Of a stretch of 64,000 nucleotides of DNA, positions 35,592 through 47,707 are shown in pieces; the first letter of the stretch is position 1, and every line of letters begins with the position of its first letter. The position numbers and the translations under genes are program-made. Source of the stretch: Panax quinquefolius (lineage: Eukaryota; Streptophyta; Magnoliopsida; Apiales; Araliaceae); the NCBI GenBank assembly GCA_020205615.1, contig JAINUW010000037.1, positions 62,001 through 126,000 on the forward strand. The letters are read 5' to 3'. The notes beneath the pieces were generated by a model. It saw only the letters and a list, made by a program, of their open reading frames with translations. It was not told the origin of the DNA and did not search any database.

Positions 35592-35907
35592 AAGGTCAAG
35601 CAGCCTTGACGTTACCTCAGCCGATAGCAATTAAACCTATCACAGCTCTAGAGCTATTTGAGGATTTCATCCTCGATTACTCATATTCCCCAATGGATCC
35701 CTTTGGGGTCAGTAACGCAATGATGTTACGCTGACTCACATGTCAGCGAAGGTCAAGCAACCTTGACGATCTACTCACAGAGTCTCAGCCGTTGATTCGC
35801 ACGTCAACGAAGGTCAAGCAGCCTTGACAGTATATCCCACAGGATTTTTTAGCCGTTGATTCACATGTCGGTGAAATACACGTCAACAAAGGTCAGGCAT
35901 CCCTGAC
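35592..35907. repeat. four hairpin-forming repeats in Tat/Ogre LTR
   Basis: AAGGTCAAGCAGCCTTGAC and variants at 35592-35610, 35749-35767, 35810-35828 and 35889-35907. Each folds through GTCAAG / CTTGAC around 4-5 nt, and each is preceded by a CAGTGAAGG/CAACGAAGG-type word and a GTTGA(T/C)..CAC.TCA-type word. Confidence 0.8.
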
Positions 35908-37299
35908 ATCATTTTTTGTTGGCAGTAAATCCAACAGAATCTTGACATGTCCTGGCGATACCAAACAGGAGAGGTTAATGTTATCAAAGAGGATAAATGA
36001 TGGAATATGTTATACACATCCTTAAACAGAGCAAGCTTTATCCCCACAGATCTCTTGCACATAAGAGGTACCTCTTCAGGATCAAGTCGTTATCAAGAAC
36101 ACAGGAATTTGGTGATAACTCCAACATCAATCCTAACAGATTCGAACACACATCAAATTCGTCAAGATTGCCAATCCCTAGTTGAAGCAACGAGGATCCA
36201 GCAATCATCCCCAAAGATGTTGGGCTACAACCCCGCATACACGCATCATCATATATTTGCATCATTTTGCTACCCATAGTACCATGTTTGTCTTGTTACA
36301 TTTCAATTGTCTATGATTCTTTATCCTACCCATGCATCGTCATTCATGAGTATGATAAAGATGGGCATCTATAGACACTCAAAATTTTCTGTACTACTGT
36401 CACTGACATTGCAGGAGGAAAGATTCGTCTTTTAAGAGGGAACCCTGAAAGACAATTCATATCCATACCGGATACTACCGGAAGTTCAACATCAACCCCG
36501 GATCACACTCTGGGAGTAACAATTCCAACCTCGGAGATAACCCCGAGGCATGCAGATCCAATACTGGAACACACACCGAAGAAGACCGATTAATCTCGGA
36601 GATAACCCCGAGGTATCCAGTCTCAGTCCCAACCATGGGAATAGCCACCAACCTTGGTGATAACCCTAAGGAATGCAGTTTCGGCGATAACCCCAGAAAT
36701 GCTTGTTTCAAATGCGACCAGCTTCAATCTCGGGGCTCACAATGAGATACACGGTACCAACCCGACGATAACATCGGGAAGACAGGCACACCTCAAAGAT
36801 GACAATAAGGACCTTCAACAATTGCAGCGATCGATCTCGGTGAGCTCGAGCAACGTCATGCTTATCAAATTTAATACTGGCGATAACACCGGTGAGGGGA
36901 AACATCGTCATCTAGCCAACGCGATGCCACACCACGTCATCTCAATATCTCTACGCAATGATGTCCCACAAGACTAACCAATCCCAAGTGACAATTGTGC
37001 GGGGTAACGGATGGAAGTTGAAGCTTGAAGACCGGAGGGCACCGTCCCATCTTCAATGACTTTGTACAAACTCGATCCCATGCCATCGTATAACTCTCGA
37101 CATAACTATGGGGTCCAAATAGGTCTTGTATACCTCAAAGCGGATGCCTTGATTGCACTTCTTAAAGTTCGAGTGGACATTACAAGACTGCGAAAGTGCA
37201 CGCATTTTGAGACGACCATTCATTCCGAAAAACCGGGCCCACCGGGTTGCCTATGGTACACATGCGGCACCAAGCAGTACACCTACTGACTAAATTGTT

Positions 37300-37308
37300 T
37301 ATAAATAG
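37300..37308 (+). promoter_or_regulatory. LTR core promoter TATAAATAG (Tat/Ogre)
   Basis: TTTATAAATAGGGCTCAGG upstream of a purine-rich leader (AGAGAAAACAATGAGG). Confidence 0.7.
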
Positions 37309-37623
37309 GGCTCAGGCTGCCCATTTTGCAAGAGAAAACAATGAGGAAGCCCACGCCTAATTTGCTCTCAGACTCACCCCATGCAGTTGTACTTTCTCAT
37401 TTTAAACACTGTGAGCTCATATATAGCCCTTTTGTAGACTACAAAAGCCAAGTGTTTACCCACTCTAAAGATATAGAAGTCTTCTTTGGCGATCAACTAT
37501 AAGCCTTCTCACACACTTTAGAGTCTTTCTCTTCATCTCTGGACACACCCTTCTTCACGCCGAGAGTCGTGGTTACACAGATCGCGCATTACTCGGACTT
37601 TGGTCCGTAGTTTTATTTCAGCT

Positions 37624-37626
<3 letters not shown>

Positions 37627-37662
<36 letters not shown>

Positions 37663-37723
37663 ACTAACATTATCGAGTTATGCCTCGATTGAGCCTAGAC
37701 TTCGGTTTGGAGCGTTTATTTTC

Positions 37724-37763
<40 letters not shown>

Positions 37764-38021
37764 TTATATATATTAACTGTGTGTCGAACTTTGTTCGATG
37801 AGCCTAGACTTCGGTCTGGAACGTTTACTCACTTATATATATATATATATATAAAAATATATTTATATATATGAAATGTTGTCGGACTCTGTTCGATGAG
37901 CCTGGATTTTACATCCGGTGCGTTTACTCGCTTTTTATATATATATATATATATATATGAACTGTTGTCAAACTCATTCGATGAGCACTGGATTTTACAT
38001 CCGGAATGCGTTTATTTCTTT

Positions 38022-38057
<36 letters not shown>

Positions 38058-38114
38058 CTGTTGTCAAACTCATTCGATGAGCCTAGATTTTACATCCGGT
38101 GCATTTATTGCTTT

Positions 38115-38173
<59 letters not shown>
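37627..38173 (+). repeat. (TA)n-linked minisatellite, about six units
   Basis: Alternates long TA tracts (about 37627-37660, 37730-37760, 37835-37872, 37938-37958, 38024-38054, 38116-38173) with a 65-85-bp spacer whose core reads TCGATGAGCCTAGA..T..CATCCGGTGCGTTTA. Spacers change gradually from ACTTCGGTCTGGA to TTTACATCCGG along the array. The frame 37918-38454 is a translation of this repeat, not a gene. Confidence 0.9.
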
Positions 38174-38176
<3 letters not shown>

Positions 38177-39009
38177 TCACACTCGAGTTTCCTTCATGGC
38201 GGTTGATCGCTTACAACTTTATTTATATTTCGTCCATGGGAGTTTCCTTCGTGGTGGTTTATAACTTTTCTGACTTTATTTACTTTTTTCGATCCCCATG
38301 GAGGTGCTTTTCGTGGTTGGTGATCTCAATCAGATATATATATTTGACTTTTATATATATACCGCTACTACTTTTATACAAATTGCGATTCTTGCGCTTT
38401 AAGAATCATGTGATCACAGATTCAAATTTATTGGATCTAGATTCGGTTCCGTGATAGACATTTTCAAATTGTAAGTAGCTTGTAAATTATTCTCATGTGT
38501 CTCGAATTTCCTCATATGGTTTCCATACCCACGAGGAAGTCGGCATTACTTTTGTATATTATTTTCGTACGGATGCCTCACATTCGTAAAATAAAATCAA
38601 TCAAGCCGTACACTTAATAAAATGGGAGTGTAAAAGGTCTCAATTACTATTGAGCATCAGGGTTTGAAAAACCTTTTTTTATAAAACATCATTGCTATAT
38701 CTTACTAAAAACTGAATTTTAACATAAATTCAAACCCTGTGTATATAGGTTCGAACGAGGCCTCGCACTACTTCCAAATAACAGTACATTGACCCACACA
38801 CACACATATTCAGATAATAGTTTCTTAAAAAGAGGCGGTCACCGTGGTAACACGAATGTCGGGGGGTGCCTAACACCTTCCCTCCGCATAACCAAGTCCC
38901 TGGACCCTAATGAATCTCAATTTCACCGACCCGTTTAGCAGTGTCACATCACTGGGTCAATGTGCAAACCTTTTCTTGGTTGTGTTGGTATAACCATTTA
39001 AAAAACCAA

Positions 39010-39020
39010 CTGGCGACTCT
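39010..39020 (+). other. Tat/Ogre primer binding site (tRNA-Arg type)
   Basis: CTGGCGACTCT directly after the LTR terminus; TGGCGACTC is the tRNA-Arg-type primer site of Ogre/Tat elements. Confidence 0.75.
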
Positions 39021-39032
39021 TAACAGTCCATC

Positions 39033-39268
39033 GTCGATATTATACATGTCGGACCTTTTTTACTTGTTTTGTCAAATAAATCTCATCTAAAATGAGAACA
39101 CCAAAGAACAAGTAATGGAAAGGGACATCTAAAAATTCTGACGTCGACAGTCAACATTATACATGTCGGACCTTTTTCACTTGTTTTTTCAAACAAATCT
39201 CACCTAAAATGAGAACACCAAAGAACAAGTAACGGAGAGGGACATCTAAAAATCCCGACGTCGACAAT
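39033..39268 (+). repeat. 117-bp direct duplication in Tat/Ogre leader
   Basis: Two near-identical copies (39033-39149 and 39150-39268) containing TATACATGTCGGACCTTTTT..AAAATGAGAACACCAAAGAACAAGTAA..GGGACATCTAAAAAT..GACGTCGACA. The element stops after the second copy; no gag follows. Confidence 0.9.
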
Positions 39269-39269
39269 A

Positions 39270-39306
39270 GATCTCCAATATTAGAATAATATCATCACAA
39301 TATAAT

Positions 39307-39337
<31 letters not shown>

Positions 39338-41423
39338 CATAGAATAACCTAAACACATAACACATAATCCTATCAGTCTATACAACACATAAGACCTAGT
39401 ATCAGGTCAAACTATTTCAGTCTGACTTGAACCCGTCACAATTCTAACATCCCGACAGTCTAGTCGGACAAAACCCGAGTTTAAGTTCAATTAAACTCTG
39501 GCTAAACGCTTAACTATTATTTAAGATAATTTTAATAACAGTCGAAATATTTTTCATAAGTTCCTAATAATTTTCAAATAATTATTATCATTTATCATGA
39601 ATTTTCAATCATTAAAATCGTATTTAAATGAATAAATACCGCATAATTCTTTTGTCACTAATATTTATTTATTATCAAATATTAATGAAATATATATGTC
39701 ATAATATTATAATATACTTATAATATATCAAAGTATTTTAATACCTTAAAATCATATTTATATAATTTTTAAATAATTAAATCCATTATCCGATAATTGC
39801 TATTAATATTAAAATATTAATATTTTCATGACAAAATATCAAAAGTTATATTTTATAACTTAAAATATTTTGTTAACCCTTAAATCATTTTTATATGATT
39901 TATAAATCATTAATTCTATTTTTCCATAATTTATTTAATATAGTTAATAAATAAACTAATTATCATTAATATTGATTAATTAATGAAATTCATCCTAAAA
40001 TATTAAAAAGTCCTTTGAAAATAACTTAAAATATTTTATTATACCATAATATTATTTTTAAGATTTTTCATGTATTTAAAATTATTTTTAAAAAATTTAT
40101 TTAATATTATAATTAAATAAATTAAATATCATTTATATTCCAAAAATATTAAATATTTATGTAATATACTAAAAATAATTAAAACTATTTTTCAGACTTT
40201 AAAATAATTTTTGAAATTTATTATCTATTTTTAATAATTAAAAATCATTTTTTTCTATTTATTTAATTAATTATTCTATTTTCTGAACATAATTGTCACT
40301 AAAGGGCCCTATAGCGACAGACCCCTCGCTATAGGTGTTCTTGAGTCTGTTCTTCATCAACCCAGAAACTCATGTCAGTTGCCGAGTTACCGAGTTTGAC
40401 CACAATTCTATCTATGTTCTTTATGTTTTTTGGGCAGCTAATGATACCTAGAATGTAGTATAAGTGTAATACTATGATTAACAATCAATATCATGTCCAT
40501 CCAACAACAAATCAACAAGATCTAAGCTTTTGAATTTGCTGTCAGTCGTGTTCTTGAGTTTTTGGGTTGCCCAGAAACTCAAGCAGTAATAAGGGTCCTA
40601 TTTTGCAACCTTACATCTTTGATTCTAGGAACTGTTTAGGTGATCTATGAACTCCAACTTGTAGTAGAGGTGTCACTGTATAACAACACATCATTAAAGC
40701 CAACTTACAACATCACAAGAAGTAGATCTAGGCCGGTCAAACTACATGTCAGGGACGCGTTCTTGAAGATTCTGGGTTTTCCAAAATCTTCATCCGAACA
40801 GTCGGTCAACGGTGGTTTGACCACTCCTAACTTTGATTCTGAGATATATCATGGTGATCTAATAACTTTAGTATGTATACTACATGCCAGGCTACAACTA
40901 CAAAATGACAACTGGGCCAAAACATCAATATACAGCAAGATCAAGGACGTTAAATATCTTGTCAGACCACTAAAAAAAATTCTGGGTTACCCAGATTGTG
41001 ATTTTCGTGAACGGTCAACGCCTTTTGACTGCTTATATCTTTCGATCTACACATGATCTGGACTTGATTCAAGTTCCAGATCAAAGACCTTATAACATGC
41101 AACAAGTAGAAACTTTTAAAACACAAAAACAGCTAACAAGACAGGATCTATGAGACCTGACATTGGACTGTCAGACATCATTTTTCCAAATTTCCAGATT
41201 TGAGAAATCTTTAAATTCGAGCATCAAAATGATATGGATCTAAGTTTTAGCAACCCGGATCATCAAATGACACCCTCTAACACATATCTAAACAACAAAC
41301 AACAACATTAACACAAAATATTAAGGACTTCTAGAATTAGGGTTCTTATACCTTTCTATGCTTTGATCCTTAATCTGACTTCTGATTCTGGTCTTTGTAA
41401 GTTATAAACTGATATAGGCTTTG
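39270..41423 (-). mobile_element. diverged Fam-C-like LTR fragment
   Basis: Follows Fam-C LTRs in order but with many differences: a GATATT/TCGAAATATTTTTCATAA stretch, the AT-rich array with ATAACTTAAAATATTTT, and the right third with AGATCTAGGCCGGTCAAAC (about 40726) and AACTCTTGAATTC..CCAGATTG units. A (TA)n run is at 39312-39336. Cut at 41424 by Fam-A copy b. The ORF 40640-41056 spans the repeated units and has no domain. Confidence 0.7.
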
Positions 41424-44400
41424 TGTGACAACCCCAAAATAGGTCCATTCCATCCAACCTATTCTGAGTCGCTAAATACATGGTACAGAAAACAACTACA
41501 ACTTTATTACAACAATTGTCGTGCAAAATATAACAACACATATCTTTGTGAGTTTGGATACAAATATATACCAACCGTGACTCTTATCCCAACCTTGGAT
41601 AAGACGTCACAATGACACCTTACATAAAGGTATAATAAAAACCTGTTTTAAAATTAGAATTTTTAAAAAGTGCTCAAGGAAACCTTCGTACATGGGAGGC
41701 CATGCTTCTAGGTTATGATAGATATCATATGGCCACAGAATTATCATTGGTTGACCCAATAGACCCCAAAGAAAAACGAGAAGATTACTATCATATTCCT
41801 CCCAATGGTGAGTCTTCTCTTGACATATCATTATCTCCAACATCTCTAATTAAGAATTATACTTCAAACAAACACCCAGATTATATAGGTAGTGCTCAGA
41901 ATATATTCAAAGAAGTGGATGAGCACAACCTTGTCTTTATGATGACACGAGGTTTTATGTCATTAGACATCTTGTATGATAGTGGCAAAATACCCTTCCA
42001 ACGTTGGGTTCGCCTCACCCTAGTTGATTCACCAAATATAACTACTAAATGATGACCACCGCTTTTTATTCTCACGTTCCCCGCTCGATTCAACCTACAC
42101 TCTTATTATCCGAAAGGAATTGTGAAATGTAGGGTGAGCACAACTAGCCTCAAAGAAAGAATATCATGACTAAAGATAATTAAATTATCAATAGCCTTCA
42201 TCAATAATAAATCAGAGATTTAGAACATATGGTAGATGATAAAAATTTCAACCATAGTTGTAGTGGAACGAGTATTCCATTAGAAGAGTCAAATAGACCA
42301 TAAAGTCTATTATCTTCTCTATGTTAAAAATCCACCAACAATGTTTTATCCCTGTAACATCAATCAACAGTTCTGGTCCACAATCATATGAATAACTCAT
42401 AATCATAATTGTGATTCTAAATTTCTCTTCGCATCCAAGATGAAGATAATTTTCATCACATGTCTTTACCTGAAACATCAAAGATCATGGTTATACCAAA
42501 TCACAGTTCCTGTTCATAATCATACTAATAAATTCATCTTTGCACTACGGCCAAAGATATTCGTCAACAGTTCATCTTTGCACTACTGGCCAAAGATATT
42601 CAACAACATGTCATCTTTTCAATACGGGCCAAAGATATTCATCAACAATTCATCTTTGCACTATAGGCCAAAGATATTCCTCAACAGTTCATATTTGCAC
42701 TACAGACCAAATATATTCATCAACAGTTCATATTTGTACTACAGGCCAAATATATTAATATCTCAAAGAAATATATAATCATTTCAGAATTTATATAAAC
42801 AATAATTATAACCGTGTTGATCATTTCACCTTTTCACTTAAACTAAAGATATTCAATTATAAATTCAATGGTCATGATCATACTAGTCAACAATTCAACT
42901 TTGCACTACTGGCCAAAGAGAACCCATAGTCATGATTATACCAATAATCTACCCATCTTTACACTCAAGTCAAAGAGAAATTAATATCATCATTAGGGTT
43001 ATAAAAATGTTATATATGATAATAAAAAAATAATATAATCAAAACACGGATTTAATCTCAAGATTAATATTCATAAATCAACAATAATTTGGTCAGAAAA
43101 AGAAACCAATTTTGTCATGAATAGTAACTCATGAATAGTAACTCGTGAATAGTAACCCCGACATGAAAAAGGTAGAAAATTCCACAATAAAATCCATACC
43201 AATATTTCGGTATAATGATATTGAAAGAATAAAATTTCTTAAACTTATAAACAATTTATTTTAATCGTTTACACTTTACTAAATAATGCATTTAATCATC
43301 CTAAAATGCCAAACTCATAAGATTTCATCACCAATAACCAAAACCCTCATCAAAAATCTGCATATACCTCATATAGGATTCTCAAGCCATAAAATCATAT
43401 TTTTCAATTTTCTTACTTCACATAACATATTTAATTCATTTACTCATAACTAGTCCATTTTCATGAAAAATAACAAATCAATTCCAAAAATATTTCTTTT
43501 CTGGGATTTAGTAGAATATAGTCTCATATTGAACATATATTTTTCTCAGAATTTTTAAAATTCATTTACTATTTTTCATATGGCCAAAACCGCCGAATAT
43601 TTAGACATTTATCATAAATTGTACTTTAATCCAAAAATTCCGAAATTCACAGAGTATACTGATATTATATAGATATACTTTCAATAAATATTTCATCAAT
43701 TTTGGAGTTAACCACAAGGAGTTATAAGCGGTTACTTTTAAAATAGTCTTTTCTCGTAAAATTCATAACTCTTAACCTATACATCCAAAATATGCCATTT
43801 TTGGACACAATCAATAAACCTCATCAAAATATCATTTCAAATATTTCCAGAATTTTCTGAAGGACGGAAGAAGTGCGAACTGAAAAATATAATAACCCTT
43901 AAAATCTCTTACCTCAAAAGAGCAGTATTTCTGACTGGAATATCGGGTGAAAAGCCGAAGGAAACTTGTACTGAATAACAACTCTCAAAGTATCTAAATA
44001 CTTACTAGAATATGCTCGACAATATAGAGAGAAAGAAAACTTGTTTCTGGTGTGTTTTTCAATTCTAACTAAGCACCCTATTTATAGGAAAATGCTAGAA
44101 CGCCAAAGGAGACTAAAATAATAAAATATTATTATTATTTATCTTCTTTCTACGCACCAACCATAACCAGCCTCCATGCTTGAACAAAGAATTCTAGCAC
44201 ATGCTCTCTTACACCAACCAAAAACTGGGGCCCGCCTTCTAGAATTTTCCGCTCAAAACATTTATAAAAATAATTTCTAAATCAGTCATCTCTTAAAATT
44301 CATAACAAATCATACGTTAATTTTTAACGGTTCAAAATTTGTGGACATATACTCAACTCATATATGTATAACATATCCAAAAATTACAACGATCCAACGG

Positions 44401-45524
44401 TCGGATCAAATATTATAACTCACGCAATATATTTCAAGAACATTGATTATCAGATTATAAATCCTTTGGACCAGTTTCATTCAAAAATTCACCACGAAAT
44501 ATCCACAAAGAATTTTTTGGTGATTCCAAATTCTACGGTTAGCTTACTTCCAGGGCTTTCTTTTGATATATGGCTCATCTCCTAACTCATTATACATAAA
44601 GAGTTATGGATTTTACAAAATCAAGTAATAAACTAATTTTTCCGAAAATCCCATATTTTGTTCTCCATTTCGATAAAATACTGATAAAACACCTCATCAT
44701 TAATTCCTTCATTTATAACCACATAAATAAATCCATCATTTATATCCACATCAAATAAATATTTCTTTATTATATAAATCAATAATTAATTATTTATAAA
44801 TAATATTACAGAATCACAATAATGACAACCAGGCAGTTCCAAGGAAAGAGGGGGCTTTCCGATAAAGATTTCTCCTTACTAGCGCGCAATTAGGTGACCA
44901 AACCTCTTCTTGACAGAACTTTCTAGACATTGCCAATAATGCTATCTAATAATAATATTCCAATAATATGAATTATTGATCTATAATGGGAAATACTGTG
45001 TAGTGACAATTATTGAACAACAATAATATAAAATTTCAACGTAGAAATTATTGAATCAATAAAATAAAAATATTGAACAAGTAATTATCGAATAATTATT
45101 GAGTAGTGCCTTCTTACGTAAGAATCAATAATTCAAAAATACTGTGGTAATACTGGTAGCATCGTGCAACAACGCCAGACATTTTACTTTTACCCAACGG
45201 GTATTCCAATAGTGTTAATAAAGAACGATTACGCACGTTATTTGTAAAAACTCAAATTTGTCTTTTTCTTCATCAAGACAGCTTATTTCATTATGGGGCC
45301 CACAAAAATGGATTTAACGTCGCACAAATATTCCCCGACGTAAAGAATATTCCACGACCAAACGAATATTCCCTAACAACAATGAATATTTTATAACCAC
45401 ATGTATTTTGAAAAAAATTCATATATCACCCTTAACTTTAACTTTTTATTAATTTAACCATTTACTGAATCATAATTATAAGAAAAATTGAATACTTTTA
45501 TTTCATAAAATTTGGGGTCTTACA
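41424..45524 (-). mobile_element. Fam-A copy b, 3' LTR (4101 bp)
   Basis: Minus strand TGTAAGACCCC at 45524 to GGGGTTGTCACA at 41424. Same blocks as the Fam-A LTRs at 23734 and 27689: AATATTC set (45330-45390), CTTACGTAAG (about 45113), TATAAATAG (44085-44093), GTGAGCACAACTAGCC (42133-42148), and the ORF tail at 41843-41607. It is longer than those LTRs, partly through a larger GCAAAGATGAA array and extra sequence at about 43230-43900. Confidence 0.87.
42532..42750. repeat. 39-bp tandem repeat, six units
   Basis: Units TTCATCTTTGCACTACGGGCCAAAGATATTCATCAACAG with substitutions, directly adjoining. The Fam-A LTRs at 25977 and 29885 hold only two and one units, so copy number varies within the family. 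Overlapping ORFs (42440-42778) translate the repeat. Confidence 0.92.
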
Positions 45525-45538
45525 ATCTCCTCTCCTTA
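45525..45538 (-). other. Fam-A copy b polypurine tract
   Basis: Minus strand TAAGGAGAGGAGAT directly before the 3' LTR start; compare AAGGAGGGGAGAT at 27676. Confidence 0.9.
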
Positions 45539-45662
45539 TGAAATTTCATCCCCAAAATTTACGTACCTGGTATTTCGAAGAGTTGAGAATACCTTGCTTT
45601 CATTTCAGATTTTATCTCCCTGATTATCATGATTCCTCCATTGCTCATCTCCCGTGATAACT

Positions 45663-46445
45663 TCATTTGGGTTCCTCATTTGTTGGGAAGTCATAACGAC
45701 CGCTCTCCCTTGAACTACTCAGCTTTGACTTGTCTGGGGCAGCATTTGCCGTCATCACTACCGTTGGAATAAACTTTTCTATAGGACATATTCCTCCTTC
45801 AACTGCCTCGTCGTACTCCTGATTCATGATCTGAATCATCAATCTTCGATCCATATCGAATTCAGGTTGACCGCTATGTACAGGGTAATTCAAAACTCGA
45901 TGTTGGGTTCTCCCAATTGCTTTCCAAAAAGAGAAATTCATATCATCTATTTTAGCCTTCTTAGATCGGACATTTCTTTCCACAATATCCACGTGTCGTG
46001 CGGCTTTTGCCCATGCATCACTTATTCTCACTCGTTCAGTTTTTTCTTCTTTCAGCTCAGATTCCATCTTTATCATCTTATACTCGCCAAAGAATGCTTC
46101 TATTCAAGCATCACATATCGGGTAACCACAAGCTTGAATTGTTGCATCCTTTTGCTCCACTTTTAACACCGTCGTTCTTGACCGCTTCTTCTAACTCATG
46201 TATACGATTTTGCAATTCTACATTTTGATCATATATTACCTCTAATAAATTCTCCTCAGGTACCTCTTCTTCCTCAATCTCATTTGTTACCTCTGCGACC
46301 ATCTCTAAAAGTAACTATCAATTCTTCACTCACCACATGGATTTCTCTAATTCCTTCTTCGCACCGACATCACATTATCCACGGTTATTGATTAGAGGTA
46401 TCCCCACGGTCTCATTCACTCCATTGTTAACATTCTCGTGACCCA
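45663..46445 (-). pseudogene. coiled-coil ORF in the gag position of Fam-A copy b
   Basis: Minus frame from MGHENVNNG (46445) through stops, then a 63-residue frame (46302-46111) with an acidic, heptad-like stretch (EEEEVPEENLLEVIYDQNVELQNRIHELEEAV, residues 10-41), a frameshift, and a 137-residue frame (46076-45663): a charged helix (MIKMESELKEEKTERVRISDAWAKAARHVDIVERN), then FWKAIGRTQHRVLNYPV and MDRRLMIQIMNQEYDEAVE. No zinc knuckle, protease or pol motif. The first residues resemble the opening of Fam-B gag (MASENVENSNGA), suggesting a shared start that diverged or was replaced. The function is unknown; a particle or RNA-binding role is only a guess from position. Confidence 0.5.
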
Positions 46446-46618
46446 TTCTCAAATCGCCATAAAATAAGGGTTAATTAAACAAATTAACATATCACATAAT
46501 ATCCCGATATTATGATTGACCAACAAATAAGCTTAGGTATGACACACTAGCGAAGGATTTACTCATCTCTCCCCTCCTAGTTATATTCCCCGATCTCTAC
46601 CAGAGACCATATCCCTAA
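46446..46618 (-). other. Fam-A copy b leader
   Basis: Short untranslated leader between primer site and the ORF start. Nothing further recognised. Confidence 0.6.
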
Positions 46619-46632
46619 GCTCCGATACCAAC
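46619..46632 (-). other. Fam-A copy b primer binding site
   Basis: Minus strand GTTGGTATCGGAGC, one change from the initiator tRNA-Met type site at 27208. Confidence 0.88.
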
Positions 46633-46751
46633 TGTGACAACCCCATAATAGGTCCATTCCATCCAACCTATTCTGAGTTGCCAAATACATGGTACAAAAA
46701 ACAACTACAACTTTATTACAACAATTGTCGTGCAAAATATAACAACACATA
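46633..46751 (-). mobile_element. Fam-A copy b 5' LTR, truncated
   Basis: Matches 41424-41545 closely (TGTGACAACCCC..GGTCCATTCCATCC) for 119 bp, then is cut by the Fam-D LTR at 46752. Confidence 0.88.
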
Positions 46752-47675
46752 TGTGACAACCCGGAAATCCGGATTTGTCCAGAACATAGATTTAAAGAAT
46801 TAGTTATTAATAAAATAAATTTTTATTAATACTATTCTGTGCTATGTGTTTATTAATCATTTTATAACCTAGAATGATTATTAATCGGGAGGATTCTAGC
46901 TACGAGCTAGATTGAACGAGTAAGAATTTTCAAGACGAAAATAAAAGTTTTCCGGGAACAAAATATTTTCGGGGAAAAAGAAGAAATAGGCACTATTCAC
47001 CCGTTTACGCTTTCGGAGATTTATTTTGAAATTCGAGAAGTTATTGATTACGTAAAATGTTGAGACGTGATGGAATATTCAATAATATTTGAGTTATGGC
47101 AAAACGAGTTTTTTCGCTCATGACTCAAAACCTAAGGGTTAGGGAAAGTGAGTTCCGAGAATGTAATGAGTATTATAATAACTAGGGTTATTATGCGAGA
47201 AATACTAGTATGATATGAAGTTATTATATGAGTATAGAAAGAAGAATAAGACGACGATAATACGAATATATCGACGAAAGCTAAATCTGAAGAGAATACG
47301 AGAATACGAGAATGGAATGCGTAGAATGCGATTAGTCTTAGATTATGTCAAGCCCAATGATTTGTGAAATCAAGCCCAAGTTAGGCCCAATAAGAATTAG
47401 GGTTAAGGCCCAAACCAATAAAAGAAACCGCGGATCGAACCGATGGGTAAAGCGGATGGGTAAGAACCATTGGAGCAACCTATGGGGTGACCCATGGGCA
47501 TGTGGTTTACCACTTGGCCACCAAGTAAGGGTGGTGGCCAAGTTAACCTGGTGGCTAAGTTGAAGAGGAGGTGGGAATAGTAACTTTAGGGGCGAAATGA
47601 CTATTTTACCCCTAGCTTTGAAAATCTATAAATAGAAAGCTAATTTTTCATTTTCTATGATTTTGAAAATCCTAT

Positions 47676-47707
<32 letters not shown>

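Larger units (their letters stand above)
35393..39008 (+). mobile_element. Tat/Ogre-like LTR
   Basis: The right end carries the R-U5 hallmarks of Ogre/Tat elements: GGGGGGTGCCTAACACCTTCC and CGCATAACC at about 38859-38893, then AAAACCA, then CTGGCGACTCT (39010), the Tat/Ogre primer site. A TATAAATAG promoter at 37300-37308 fits the plus orientation. U3 (35393-37300) has hairpin repeats and a GATAACCCCGAGG-like motif repeated at about 36533-36900. The left border is uncertain. No protein-coding frame is credible (for example 36654-36977 lies in the repeats). Confidence 0.75.

Noticed and set aside
36654..36977. 107-residue ORF with several in-frame GATAAC-containing units (also 36475-36711 minus)
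   Set aside because: Falls in the short repeats of the Tat/Ogre U3, upstream of the TATA box.
35393..37300. Host intergenic DNA or a unique gene between elements, because GC content is higher than the surroundings
   Set aside because: The same stretch leads without a break into a TATA box, R-U5 and primer site of a Tat/Ogre-type LTR, and contains internal repeats; no exon-like frame with splice sites could be supported.
37918..38454. 178-residue ORF with IYIYIYIY runs (also 37680-37874, 38061-38264)
   Set aside because: Translation of TA microsatellites and their spacers in an LTR; the composition is impossible for a normal protein and no start context or domain is seen.
40640..41056. 138-residue ORF in the Fam-C-like LTR
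   Set aside because: Lies across degenerate tandem units of an LTR; the Fam-C LTR copies do not keep the frame open.
42532..42750. Regularly spaced repeats resembling a CRISPR array (also 50989-51235)
   Set aside because: Units adjoin directly with no unique spacers, lie inside LTR-type sequence, and the surroundings are plant retrotransposons.
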